Position numbers and translations under genes: made by a program. Positions 7,746 to 17,050 of a stretch of 64,000 bases of DNA are shown here, one piece after another (position 1 is the first letter of the stretch; each line of letters opens with the position of its first letter). Below the pieces are notes generated by a model. The model searched no databases. It saw nothing but the letters and a program-made list of their open reading frames with translations, and was not told where the DNA came from. Source of the stretch: Sphingomonas hankyongi (GTDB lineage: Bacteria > Pseudomonadota > Alphaproteobacteria > Sphingomonadales > Sphingomonadaceae); contig NZ_JAMGBE010000003.1 of the NCBI RefSeq assembly GCF_023516575.1, forward strand, positions 186,001 through 250,000, read 5' to 3'.

Positions 7746-9634
7746 CCCGGCTTGGTGGCCTGCGATGCAGCCTTGAAGGCCGCTAGCTGGCGAGCGTTGC
7801 GCTCGGCCAGCGTGCCGCCCCATTGCTTCTCGAGCGGATCGAGCGCCTCGAACGCTTTCTGCTTGTCGAACAGATAGGTCATCGAGTCCCGGACGATCGG
7901 CGCGGCGGCCGAGGCGCCGAAACCGCCATGTTCGATGAGGCAACCAATTGCGTATCGCGGCTTGTCCGCCGGTGCGAATGCGATGAACAGCGCATGGTCC
8001 CGCAGCGCCCAAGTGCCCTGGTGGCCGCGCTCGCCCAGGCGGAATACCTGTGCCGTTCCCGTTTTGCCGGCCATCTGAACACCGTCGAGCGGGAGTTTCG
8101 ACGCGACTGCGGTGCCACGCTCGTTGACGACCGCGGTCATTGCGTCTCGAACGATCGCAAGGTGCGCTGGATCGACATTGAGATCGGGTGGCGGCTTGCG
8201 CCGATCGGCCGTCAGCAACCGGGGCTGAAGCAGCTTTCCGGCCGCGAGCCGCGCCGGCATCACCGCCAACTGCATCGGATTGATGAGCACATAGCCCTGG
8301 CCGATGGAGGTATTGGCGGAATCGTAGCCTTGCCACTTCCGCTCATATTTCTTCGCGAGCCACTTCGGGCTCGGCATCGTGCCGAAGCGCTGCGTGGGTA
8401 ACGGCAGGTCGAACTCCTCGCCATATCCCAGATAATTGACCATCTCGGTCGTCTTCTCCGGATCGGTAATGAGGCCGGTGGCCCAGAAATAGGTATTGCA
8501 GCTTCGCTCGACTGCCGAGCGCATGTCCATCGATCCATGGACGGCATCGCATCGAAAGTAGCGGTTACCGATCTGATAGCCGCCATTGCATACGACGCGG
8601 CGCTTCGGATCGATGCCCTGTTCCAGAAATGCCAATGCCATTGCAGGCTTGATCGTGGACCCCGACGGATAGAGCCCCTGCGCAACCTTGTTCAGAAGCG
8701 GGATGTGGTCGTCCTGCGACAGCATCTTCCATTCCGTCCGCCCGATCCCTTCGCTGAAGCTGTTGGGATCGAACGCCGGCATGGACACGAATGCGAGCAT
8801 GTCGCCGCTCGCCACGTCCATCGCGACAAGGGCACCCGACTGATCTCCCATGCGACGTGCCGCATATTGCTGCAGGCCCTGGTCGATCGTCAGCTGCACG
8901 GTTTGGCCGCTTCGGTCGGGCTTGGGGTCCAGTTCCTTGACCAGCTTCCCTCGGGCGGTCACCTCGACACGCTGTCCGCCGGGCGTGCCGCGAAGGTGTT
9001 GCTCGAGCGACTTTTCGAGACCCTGCTTGCCGATTTTGAAGCCGGGGATGATCAGCAGCGGGTTCTTCTTTTCGGCCTCATATTCCTTGGCGTTCGCCGT
9101 GCCGACATAGCCGAGCAGGTGAGCGACCGCCGGGCCGTCGGGATAATAGCGGGAGTAGCCGCGGTTAGCCTGGACGCCGGGGAGGTCGGGCAGGCGAACG
9201 GTGACCGCCGCATATTTGTCGTATGAAACGTTATCGGCGACCGACACCGGCTGGAAACCGCGCGACTCTGAAAGCTCCCGCCGGATTCTCTCGACATCGT
9301 CTTCGTTGAGGGCGAGCAGCCGGGCGACTTCCGAAACGACGTCGCGATCCTTCTCTAGCTGCTGCGGAATGATGTCCACGCGGAAGCTGGCCCGGTTGAT
9401 CGCGATGGGCTTGCCGTTGCGGTCGATGATCCAGCCGCGGCGCGGAGGCACTGGGATCAACTGGACCCGGTTGCTTTCGCTGAGCAGCTGATATTTCTCG
9501 TTCTGGGCGATCGAAAGATAACCCATCCGGCCGATAAGAAGTCCACCAACCGCAACTTGTGCGCCGCCTAGGAGCAGCATTCTTCGCGAAAACGTAATCG
9601 ACTGGTGCGCTGCGGTGATCCGCATGTGCTTCAT
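7742..9634 (-). CDS. mrdA: penicillin-binding protein 2 (class B transpeptidase)
   Basis: The protein is 630 residues from ATG 9634, chosen because GGAGG lies 8 bases upstream (a TTG at 9649 is alternative). The start overlaps the mreD stop. It crosslinks peptidoglycan during elongation as the RodA partner. A single N-terminal membrane helix at about residues 20-38 (LLLGGAQVAVGGLLIG) is followed by the pedestal domain (RRGWIIDRNGKPIA). The transpeptidase domain has catalytic SxxK (YPSGSTIK, Ser at about 326), SxN (ERSCNTYF, about 379) and KTG (MAGKTGTAQ, about 525). The length is normal for PBP2. It lies in the operon mreB-mreC-mreD-mrdA-mrdB. Confidence 0.97.
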   Translation of the reverse strand: MKHMRITAAHQSITFSRRMLLLGGAQVAVGGLLIGRMGYLSIAQNEKYQLLSESNRVQLIPVPPRRGWIIDRNGKPIAINRASFRVDIIPQQLEKDRDVVSEVARLLALNEDDVERIRRELSESRGFQPVSVADNVSYDKYAAVTVRLPDLPGVQANRGYSRYYPDGPAVAHLLGYVGTANAKEYEAEKKNPLLIIPGFKIGKQGLEKSLEQHLRGTPGGQRVEVTARGKLVKELDPKPDRSGQTVQLTIDQGLQQYAARRMGDQSGALVAMDVASGDMLAFVSMPAFDPNSFSEGIGRTEWKMLSQDDHIPLLNKVAQGLYPSGSTIKPAMALAFLEQGIDPKRRVVCNGGYQIGNRYFRCDAVHGSMDMRSAVERSCNTYFWATGLITDPEKTTEMVNYLGYGEEFDLPLPTQRFGTMPSPKWLAKKYERKWQGYDSANTSIGQGYVLINPMQLAVMPARLAAGKLLQPRLLTADRRKPPPDLNVDPAHLAIVRDAMTAVVNERGTAVASKLPLDGVQMAGKTGTAQVFRLGERGHQGTWALRDHALFIAFAPADKPRYAIGCLIEHGGFGASAAAPIVRDSMTYLFDKQKAFEALDPLEKQWGGTLAERNARQLAAFKAASQATKPG

Positions 9635-10149
9635 CTGCCGAGCCTCCAACGGTCGGTCCGGGAAACGATCCAGGCGGCCAGCGGAAACACGAGAATCGCG
9701 ATGACGAGCGAGGGCAACTGGGTAGTGAATGGAAGGTCAGCGCCGACCACTGCCGCTAGCTGCCACTGCATCCATTCGTCGATCGCTAGGAAAACCGCGG
9801 CAAGCACCCATTCGATCCAATAGTCCCGCCACATGGTGCGCCTGTCGATCAGGTCGAGCGCAAGCATCGTCGCACTCCACAGCGCTACCGAGAATCCTAT
9901 GGGATAGCTTGTGAACAGGTCGTTGACGAGGCCGAGGGGAGCCGCCCACCAAGCGGGCCAGGGATCTGAGCGGAGCAAGCGCCAGCCGATGAAAACCAGA
10001 TAACCGAAATCAGGGTACCAGCCGCTGTTCGAGACGATTGGCAGTGCAGCCAGCAGTGACGCAGCCACCACCGTCGCCGCCGGAACGTAAGCGGCGAAGG
10101 CAGAGGGCCCTCGCCCTATTTGCCGGGAGTCGAGGGCGGCGCGGACCAT
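9631..10149 (-). CDS. mreD: rod-shape determining protein MreD
   Basis: The protein is 172 residues with about five hydrophobic helices (VVAASLLAALPIVSN, DFGYLVFIGWRLL, NDLFTSYPIGFSVALWSATML, WVLAAVFLAIDEW, LPSLVIAILVFPLAAWIV). MreD is a poorly conserved inner-membrane part of the elongasome, and this protein is identified by its position between mreC and mrdA as well as by its hydrophobic profile. The PLGLVNDLFTSYPIG segment matches the GL..D.....PLG pattern of MreD. Its start overlaps the mreC stop by one base, and its stop overlaps the mrdA start. Confidence 0.92.
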   Translation of the reverse strand: MVRAALDSRQIGRGPSAFAAYVPAATVVAASLLAALPIVSNSGWYPDFGYLVFIGWRLLRSDPWPAWWAAPLGLVNDLFTSYPIGFSVALWSATMLALDLIDRRTMWRDYWIEWVLAAVFLAIDEWMQWQLAAVVGADLPFTTQLPSLVIAILVFPLAAWIVSRTDRWRLGR

Positions 10150-11024
10150 CAGGGCGCGTCCTGTGCCGGCGCAGTCTCAGCAGCCACAGCCGCTGGTTCG
10201 TAGGAGGGCTGGACCAGGGCGAAGCTGGTGTTGGCCGGATCGGCCAGCGGCAAGGCCACCGCGCCATCGTCATCGAGCTTCACTACGCGCGCTATCGGCA
10301 CGAGCGGCGGATACAACCCGCCGGTTCCTGAAGTGATGATGATATCGCCGCGCTTGAACGGATTACGTCCGACCTCGAGCGGTCGAACGTCTATCGTTCC
10401 GTCGCCGCGACCCTGAGAGATTACAGGAATGCCGCCACGAAGGAGGCGCGCGGGAACGATGTTTGCACGATCGGACACGAGGAGGACGCGCGAGGCCAGT
10501 ATTCCGGCGTCGATGACTCGCCCTACGAGACCGTCGGGCGAACGCACCGGCATGCCGATCTGCACTCCGTCCTTCGCGCCCACGGACAGGATCGCAAAGC
10601 GCCGGGGACTATTGAAGGACGAGCCGACGATGCGTCCGACGGCAATGACGTTCTCCGTCCGCTCGCGCAGCTGCAGCGTTGCTTTGAGCTGGCGGTTCTC
10701 CTGTACGATGGCCTTGGCCTCGACCATCCGCTGGAGCATCGCCTTGTTCTCGCGTTTCAGCTCTGCGTTCTGACGGGCTGCATCCCAATAATTGCCGGCC
10801 CCGCCGACCAGCCCGTTGGCCGTTGCAGTGACCTCATGAAGCGCGCTTGCGATCGGGCCAGTGATGTCCAGCGCAGCTCCCCGGATGCCGTCGAAGGTTT
10901 TGGGGGCGACCAGCGACATTGCGAGCAGGACAAGGCCGACAACGATTCCCGCAATGACGGCAAGAAGGCTGAAGAACAGCCCGTACTGGGCCCTGCGTGA
11001 CCAGCCGGGGCGCGCGGCCGCCAC
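10149..11024 (-). CDS. mreC: rod-shape determining protein MreC
   Basis: The protein is 291 residues from GTG 11024. It is a bitopic periplasmic scaffold of the elongasome that activates PBP2-RodA. It has one membrane helix at about residues 16-40 (FFSLLAVIAGIVVGLVLLAMS), a coiled-coil stretch at about 80-115 (NAELKRENKAMLQRMVEAKAI), and the MreC beta-barrel domains with SPRRFAILSVGAKDGVQIGM, GLVGRVIDAG and SGTGGLYPPLVPIARV. An Ala/Glu/Pro-rich tail ends the protein. It lies 14 bases after mreB. Confidence 0.95.
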   Translation of the reverse strand: MAAARPGWSRRAQYGLFFSLLAVIAGIVVGLVLLAMSLVAPKTFDGIRGAALDITGPIASALHEVTATANGLVGGAGNYWDAARQNAELKRENKAMLQRMVEAKAIVQENRQLKATLQLRERTENVIAVGRIVGSSFNSPRRFAILSVGAKDGVQIGMPVRSPDGLVGRVIDAGILASRVLLVSDRANIVPARLLRGGIPVISQGRGDGTIDVRPLEVGRNPFKRGDIIITSGTGGLYPPLVPIARVVKLDDDGAVALPLADPANTSFALVQPSYEPAAVAAETAPAQDAP

Positions 11025-11038
11025 CCCTCAAACCCTCT

Positions 11039-12130
<1,092 letters not shown>

Positions 12131-12209
12131 CTACCATTGAACGCGCTCTGAATTTTCAGGAAAATCAGCGCTTCGCCGGCAGGCCCGGAATGGGCTAGGA
12201 AGACTTAAG

Positions 12210-13973
12210 ATGTCAATAAGAAGGCTGCCGCCGGAGCTCATCAATCGCATCGCCGCCGGCGAGGTCGTGGAACGCCCCGCCAGCGCCCTCAAAGAGCTCG
12301 TCGAGAACTCGCTCGACGCAGGTGCGTCGCAGGTCTCCGTAAGGCTGTCGGCCGGTGGGCTGGAACTGATCGAGGTTGCCGACGACGGCTCTGGAATGGC
12401 CGCCGGCGACTTGCGCCTTGCTCTTGAGCGGCATGCTACATCCAAGCTGCCCGGCGATGCGATCGACCGTGTTGCGAGTTTCGGTTTTCGCGGTGAGGCG
12501 CTGCCCTCCATCGCTAGCGTCTCTCTTTTGACGATTGAGAGTCGAGTGAGCGGGGCCGACGGATGGCGCATCCAGATCGATCACGGCGAGTTCATGGGGG
12601 AAGGCCCGGCAGCGCTTCCACCCGGAACTCGCATCCGTGTCGAGCAATTGTTCGAGAAAGTGCCGGCCCGCCGGAAGTTCCTGCGCTCGCCGCGCGCCGA
12701 ATATGCCGCCTGTCTCGACACGGTGAAGCGGCTGGCGATGGCACGAAGCGATGTGGCCTTCACGTTTGACCATGATGGCAGGAGGATCCTCACCCTTCAG
12801 CCTGCGGAGCCGCCCGCTCGCGTCGCCGAGTTGCTGAGCCACGAGCTCAATCGACATGGCGTAGGTATCGACTGCGAGCGTGAAGGGTTGCGCCTGACCG
12901 GTGTGATCAGCCTTCCGACCTTCAACCGCGGGGTGGCCGATCAGCAATATCTTTTCGTAAATAACAGGCCCGTGAAGGATCGGCTGCTCGTGGGCGCGCT
13001 CAGGGCTGCCTATCGCGACCTCATCGCACGGGACCGCCACCCCATCGCTGCGCTCTTCCTGGATGCCCCGCTCGATGAGGTCGACGTCAACGTCCACCCC
13101 GCCAAGACGGAAGTGCGATTCCGCGACCCGGCCTCCGTGCGCGGACTTATTGTCGGCGGACTTAGGCGCGCGCTCGACGGAGAGAGCCAGCGCAGCGCCG
13201 CCCGCGAACAGGTAGCCGCTGCCGTCAATTGGACAAGCGGCTCGACCGCGGACGCGACCCCGCAGCGGCGTCTGTGGAACGCGCCGAGATCGGCAATCTT
13301 ACCGGAATCGGTTCGGGAGCAGGCTGCGGCGTTTGGCGATGTCCTTTTTGCTCCACAGGGGAGGGCAGAGGAAGCAGTCCAGGAAGTTCGGAGCTATCCA
13401 CTGGGAGTGGCGCGCGGTCAGGTGGCGGCAACCTACATCGTTGCGGAGGCCGAGGATGGCCTTGTGATCGTCGACCAACATGCCGCGCATGAACGATTGG
13501 TCCTGGAACGTATGCGCGCCGCCCGAGAGGGAAGCGACATCAGTCGGCAAACAATGCTGATCCCCGAAGTCGTAGAACTCGAAGAACCGGATTGCGATCG
13601 GCTTGAGGCTGCTGCGGCCGAGCTGGAAGCGATGGGGCTCGATCTCGAGCGGTTCGGGCCTACCACCATGCTCGTTCGCGCGGTCCCCGCGGCTCTGGGC
13701 CATACGAACGCCAGCGCCCTTCTTTCTGACCTCGCTGGGGAGATAGCGGAGCTCGGAGGCGCCCTAAGCCTTCGCGACAAGCTCGATCATGTCGCTGCGA
13801 CGATCGCATGCCACGGCTCCGTGAGAGCGGGGCGCGTCCTGTCAGTTGCCGAGATGAATGCTCTTCTCCGTGAAATGGAGGTCACCCCACGCTCAGGCCA
13901 GTGCAATCACGGGCGGCCGACATGGGTGAAGCTCGGTCACGGAGAGATCGAAAAATTGTTCGGCCGCAAGTAA
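12210..13973 (+). CDS. mutL: DNA mismatch repair protein MutL
   Basis: The protein is 587 residues. MutL links mismatch recognition by MutS to strand removal. The GHKL ATPase domain shows IAAGEVVERPASALKELVEN, DDGSGM, RHATSKL and SFGFRGEALPSIASV in the first 100 residues, and VNVHPAKTEVRF near residue 295. The C-terminal dimerisation domain has VDQHAAHERLVLERM, ACHGSVRAGRVLS and CNHGRPTWVKL. The DQHAAHERLVLE element resembles the DQHAAHER start of endonuclease-type MutL and would need comparison with the DQHA(x)2E(x)4E metal site; here D-Q-H-A-A-H-E-R-L-V-L-E matches it. The ribosome site AGGAAG lies upstream of the ATG. Confidence 0.97.
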   Translation: MSIRRLPPELINRIAAGEVVERPASALKELVENSLDAGASQVSVRLSAGGLELIEVADDGSGMAAGDLRLALERHATSKLPGDAIDRVASFGFRGEALPSIASVSLLTIESRVSGADGWRIQIDHGEFMGEGPAALPPGTRIRVEQLFEKVPARRKFLRSPRAEYAACLDTVKRLAMARSDVAFTFDHDGRRILTLQPAEPPARVAELLSHELNRHGVGIDCEREGLRLTGVISLPTFNRGVADQQYLFVNNRPVKDRLLVGALRAAYRDLIARDRHPIAALFLDAPLDEVDVNVHPAKTEVRFRDPASVRGLIVGGLRRALDGESQRSAAREQVAAAVNWTSGSTADATPQRRLWNAPRSAILPESVREQAAAFGDVLFAPQGRAEEAVQEVRSYPLGVARGQVAATYIVAEAEDGLVIVDQHAAHERLVLERMRAAREGSDISRQTMLIPEVVELEEPDCDRLEAAAAELEAMGLDLERFGPTTMLVRAVPAALGHTNASALLSDLAGEIAELGGALSLRDKLDHVAATIACHGSVRAGRVLSVAEMNALLREMEVTPRSGQCNHGRPTWVKLGHGEIEKLFGRK

Positions 13974-13983
13974 GCCTGCGGCG

Positions 13984-14367
13984 ATGCTCTACCTCATCGT
14001 CTTCCTTGGTGCAGGCATTGGCGGTGCCCTGCGTCATGGCGTCAACGTCGGCGCGGCGCGGCTCTTCGGCTACGGCTTTCCATTTGGCACCCTGATCGTG
14101 AATATTGCCGGCTCTTTCTTGATGGGAGTGCTGGCTGGTTATTTCCTCTTGAAGCCCGGCGTTCCCCAAGACGTGCGCCTCTTCCTGACGACAGGTGTTT
14201 TGGGAGGATTTACGACATTTTCCGCCTTCTCTCTCGATGCGGCGCTACTGATCGAGCGCAATGCATATGGTCTCGCGGCCGGCTATGTCGCCGGGTCGGT
14301 CGCCGCGAGCATCTTCGCATTGTTCGTGGGGCTCGCTCTCTTTAGGAGCGGCGGGCACCTGCCATGA
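13984..14367 (+). CDS. crcB: fluoride ion channel CrcB/Fluc
   Basis: The protein is 127 residues with four predicted membrane helices. Fluc channels are dual-topology dimers that export fluoride. Family motifs are GAGIGGALRHGV near the start, FPFGTLIVNIAGSFLMG at about residues 36-52 and TTGVLGGFTTFSAFSLD at about 73-89, carrying the conserved Asn and the Phe-box. It begins 10 bases after mutL, and its last four bases overlap the start of ppa (ATGA). No fluoride riboswitch was recognised before it, and the short gap leaves no room for one. Confidence 0.95.
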   Translation: MLYLIVFLGAGIGGALRHGVNVGAARLFGYGFPFGTLIVNIAGSFLMGVLAGYFLLKPGVPQDVRLFLTTGVLGGFTTFSAFSLDAALLIERNAYGLAAGYVAGSVAASIFALFVGLALFRSGGHLP

Positions 14368-14909
14368 ATATCGACTTGATTCCCATCGGCGACGATCCGC
14401 CCAACAGCGTCAATGTCGTCATCGAAGTACCTGTCGGCGGCGAGCCGGTGAAATATGAGTTCGACAAGAAGTCGGGCGCCTTGTTTGTCGACCGCATCCT
14501 ACACACTCCGATGCGCTATCCTGCTAATTACGGTTTCGTGCCCCACACGCTTTCGCCGGATGGCGATCCCATCGATGCGTTGGTGGTGGCGCGCACGCCC
14601 TTCATGCCGGGCTGTGTCGTTCGGGCCCGGCCAATCGGCGTCCTGAACCTCGAGGATGAGCATGGCGGCGATGAGAAGCTCATTTGCGTCCCGATCGACA
14701 CCACTTTTCCTTACTATACGGATGTCGGAGAGCGGCATGACCTGCCCTCGATCGTGCTCCAGCAGATCGAGCATTTCTTCACCCACTATAAGGACCTGGA
14801 AGCGGACAAGTGGGTTCGGGTTGGGCGTTGGGGCGATGCGGAAGAGGCCAGGCGGGTGTTGGGCGAAGCAATAGAGCGCGCCAAGGGTGCAATCCCGGTC
14901 GCGAGCTAG
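14364..14909 (+). CDS. ppa: inorganic pyrophosphatase
   Basis: The protein is 181 residues, a typical length for family I soluble pyrophosphatase, which hydrolyses diphosphate to phosphate and drives biosynthetic reactions. The signature DGDPIDALVV at about residues 67-76 carries the three metal-binding aspartates. VIEVPVGGEPVKYEFDKKSG at about 15-34 and the C-terminal FTHYKDLEADKWVRVGRW also match the family. It is translationally coupled to crcB through a 4-base overlap. The 53-base gap to the next small gene contains no obvious terminator. Confidence 0.97.
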   Translation: MNIDLIPIGDDPPNSVNVVIEVPVGGEPVKYEFDKKSGALFVDRILHTPMRYPANYGFVPHTLSPDGDPIDALVVARTPFMPGCVVRARPIGVLNLEDEHGGDEKLICVPIDTTFPYYTDVGERHDLPSIVLQQIEHFFTHYKDLEADKWVRVGRWGDAEEARRVLGEAIERAKGAIPVAS

Positions 14910-14962
14910 TTGCGGACAACACAGTAGGGTTTTGTTAAAGGGCCTCCCGAAAGGATCGCGCC

Positions 14963-15136
14963 ATGGCTACGCAGGATCGCATCTATTTCGCCCAGCGTGC
15001 CGCGGAGGAGCAGGAGCTGGCGCTCGCGGCCACCGATCCCGACGTCGCGCAGGCGCATCGCGATTTGCAGCGCGCTTATCTGGAAAAGGCGAGTGTCGGC
15101 GAAAGGCCGGAAGACCAGCACGACCAGGTGGGTTAG
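14963..15136 (+). CDS. 57-residue hydrophilic protein of unknown function
   Basis: The ATG at 14963 opens a 57-codon frame (MATQDRIYFAQRAAEEQELA...) ending in TAG at 15134-15136. It follows ppa by 53 bases with GAAAGGATCGC upstream as a plausible ribosome site. The peptide is highly charged and predicted fully helical, with Ala/Glu/Gln/Arg-rich segments (QRAAEEQELALAATDPDVAQ, HRDLQRAYLEKA) and a polar tail. No cysteines or membrane segment are present. Codon use resembles the neighbours. Its stop overlaps the stop of convergent ilvC (TTAG). The pattern is typical of small conserved sphingomonad proteins, but I do not recognise a domain. Confidence 0.7.
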   Translation: MATQDRIYFAQRAAEEQELALAATDPDVAQAHRDLQRAYLEKASVGERPEDQHDQVG

Positions 15137-16107
15137 TCGTCGACCTGTCTGAGTTCCCGGAACGTTGCCTCGACGGCTGAGCGCTGCGCATCCGCCCGTG
15201 CTTGCTCCAGCCGGCGGTAGCCGCTTTCCTCCTCTTCTCTGAGTTGCGCAGCGAACCGACCGGCACGAACTTCTGTCAGGATCTCTGTCATGCGGGTGCG
15301 TACACTTGAGTCCACGATCCGGCGCCCGCCGAGAAAGGCACCCAGTTCCGCCGTATTGGAGATCGCTTCTCGCATCCCCGCGATTCCACGCGCCTCGATC
15401 AACTCTGCGATGAGCTTCAACTCGCCGACACATTCCAAATAAGCGACTTCGGGCCTCACTCCACCGGCCACCAGTGTCTCGAAGCCGGCGATCAGGATCT
15501 CCGGAACCGCTCCCCACACCACGGCTTGCTCGTTGAAAAGGTCGGCCTCCGCCTCCTCTGCGAAGCTGGATGGAATAAGGCCCGCACGACCGCATCCGAT
15601 CGCTTGCCCATATGCGAGGGCAATCTCCCGGGCGTGCCCGCTGGCATCGCGCTCGACCGCCCAGAGCGCAATCATTCCTCTGCCGTCCTGGTATAGCGAT
15701 CGCAGGGCGGTCCCGGGGCCCTTCGGAGCGACCAGGAACAGGTCGAGGTCGGCGCGGGGCTTCACGAATTCGAAGCGGACGGAAAGCCCGTGGCTGAAGC
15801 CAACAGCGGCTCCCGTTCGCAGATGGGGTTCGATCGCTCGATACAAGGCGCAGTGGATTTCATCGGGAGCGAGCATCATGGTGACGTCAGCGGAGGCGAC
15901 TGCATCTTCGACGAGCGCGATGCTCAGTCCGGCAGCCTCTGCTTCGAACGCGCTCCCGGACCCGCCGCGGAGCCCAACAACTACGTCGATCCCGCTGTCT
16001 TTCAAGTTTAGGGCCTGTGCTCGGCCCTGATTGCCGTAACCGATGATGGCAACACGCTTCCCCGTCAGAGCGGAGGGGTCGATGTCGGCGTCGCGCAGCA
16101 TCTCCAT
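15133..16107 (-). CDS. ilvC: ketol-acid reductoisomerase, divergent class I type
   Basis: The protein is 324 residues from ATG 16107; the open frame upstream lies in miaA and is spurious. KARI converts acetolactate or acetohydroxybutyrate to dihydroxy acids with NAD(P)H in Val/Ile/Leu synthesis. The Rossmann part has KRVAIIGYGNQGRAQALNLK at about residues 15-34 and LRGGSGS. GFSHGLSVRF and LVAPKGPGTALR follow. The magnesium ligands of the knotted domain are kept (DLFNEQ, ECVGELKLIAEL). The protein departs from common class I KARI at several places (GLSVRF instead of GFNIHF, GTALR instead of GHxVR). The gene lies 10 bases after miaA and no ilvB or ilvN is adjacent. Confidence 0.88.
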   Translation of the reverse strand: MEMLRDADIDPSALTGKRVAIIGYGNQGRAQALNLKDSGIDVVVGLRGGSGSAFEAEAAGLSIALVEDAVASADVTMMLAPDEIHCALYRAIEPHLRTGAAVGFSHGLSVRFEFVKPRADLDLFLVAPKGPGTALRSLYQDGRGMIALWAVERDASGHAREIALAYGQAIGCGRAGLIPSSFAEEAEADLFNEQAVVWGAVPEILIAGFETLVAGGVRPEVAYLECVGELKLIAELIEARGIAGMREAISNTAELGAFLGGRRIVDSSVRTRMTEILTEVRAGRFAAQLREEEESGYRRLEQARADAQRSAVEATFRELRQVDD

Positions 16108-16117
16108 GGCTGTTTGA

Positions 16118-17050
16118 CTAGGCGCTTGCGCCAAGCAGTTCCAGCGCGGCCGGCATTGCCGAAGGCTCCACGGGATCATTGAAGCGGGGCCATTCGGCCG
16201 GGGGTTGATGCGCGAACCAGGTATATTGCCGCTTGGCGTAACGGCGGGTCGCTTGTTGGCCCGCCGATACCGCTTCTTCCTTCGTAAGGGTCCCTGCGAG
16301 ATATGCTTCAATCTCGCGCACGCCGATCGCTCTCATGATCGGCACATTGGGGTTGAGGTGTCGAGCAAGCAGCGCCTGGACTTCTTCAACTGCACCATTG
16401 CCGAACATGGATTCGAAGCGCTGGTCGCAACGTCGATAGAGCCATTCGCGAGGTGGCAGCAGGACCAGCGGCCGCAGGTCGACGTCGCGGCCAATGCCGC
16501 CCGTTCGCTCCGTCTGCCACTCGGCCAGGCTCCGGCCGGTCGACAGGATGACTTCGAGCGCGCGCGCGATGCGTGTGGTGTCGCTCGGGTGAAGCCGCTC
16601 GGCCGCCCGAGGATCGCGTTGCCGCAGCTCTTGGTGATTTTCGGTCACGCTTCGCTCGCGAACCGCGGCTCGTGTCTCGGCGTCTATTGGGGGGACCGGC
16701 GCGATACCTTCGAGCAGTGTCCGTAAGTAAAGCCCTGTCCCTCCGACGAGTACTGGGAGTCGCCCGGAAGCATGGACGTCTTCAATTTCGGCGCGCGCCA
16801 GCTTGGACCACTGCGCTGCCGAGCACCCTTCGGTGCCATCAAGCAGGCCGTACAAGCGGTGTTCTGCATGAGCCGTATCAGCCGGGGAGGGAGCTGCGCT
16901 CAGTATGGGAATCCCGGCATATATCTGCGCGCTGTCGGCATTGATGATCACGCCGTCGGTTCGCTCGGCAAGTGCAATCGCAAGTGCCGACTTGCCGCTC
17001 GCGGTCGGTCCCGCAATTAAGGCGACAGGAGGCTTGCGTTCAGAACTCAT
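16118..17050 (-). CDS. miaA: tRNA dimethylallyltransferase
   Basis: The protein is 310 residues. MiaA adds a dimethylallyl group to N6 of adenosine 37 in tRNAs that read codons beginning with U. The P-loop is IAGPTASGKSALA at about residues 12-24, followed by INADSAQIY (substrate-binding Asp), then LVGGTGLYLRTLLEG at about 101-115 and the C-terminal TRRYAKRQYTWF element. All are family hallmarks. The ATG lies at 17050-17048 on the minus strand and shares CATG with the serB start on the other strand. The gene precedes ilvC by 10 bases and is probably co-transcribed with it. Confidence 0.96.
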   Translation of the reverse strand: MSSERKPPVALIAGPTASGKSALAIALAERTDGVIINADSAQIYAGIPILSAAPSPADTAHAEHRLYGLLDGTEGCSAAQWSKLARAEIEDVHASGRLPVLVGGTGLYLRTLLEGIAPVPPIDAETRAAVRERSVTENHQELRQRDPRAAERLHPSDTTRIARALEVILSTGRSLAEWQTERTGGIGRDVDLRPLVLLPPREWLYRRCDQRFESMFGNGAVEEVQALLARHLNPNVPIMRAIGVREIEAYLAGTLTKEEAVSAGQQATRRYAKRQYTWFAHQPPAEWPRFNDPVEPSAMPAALELLGASA

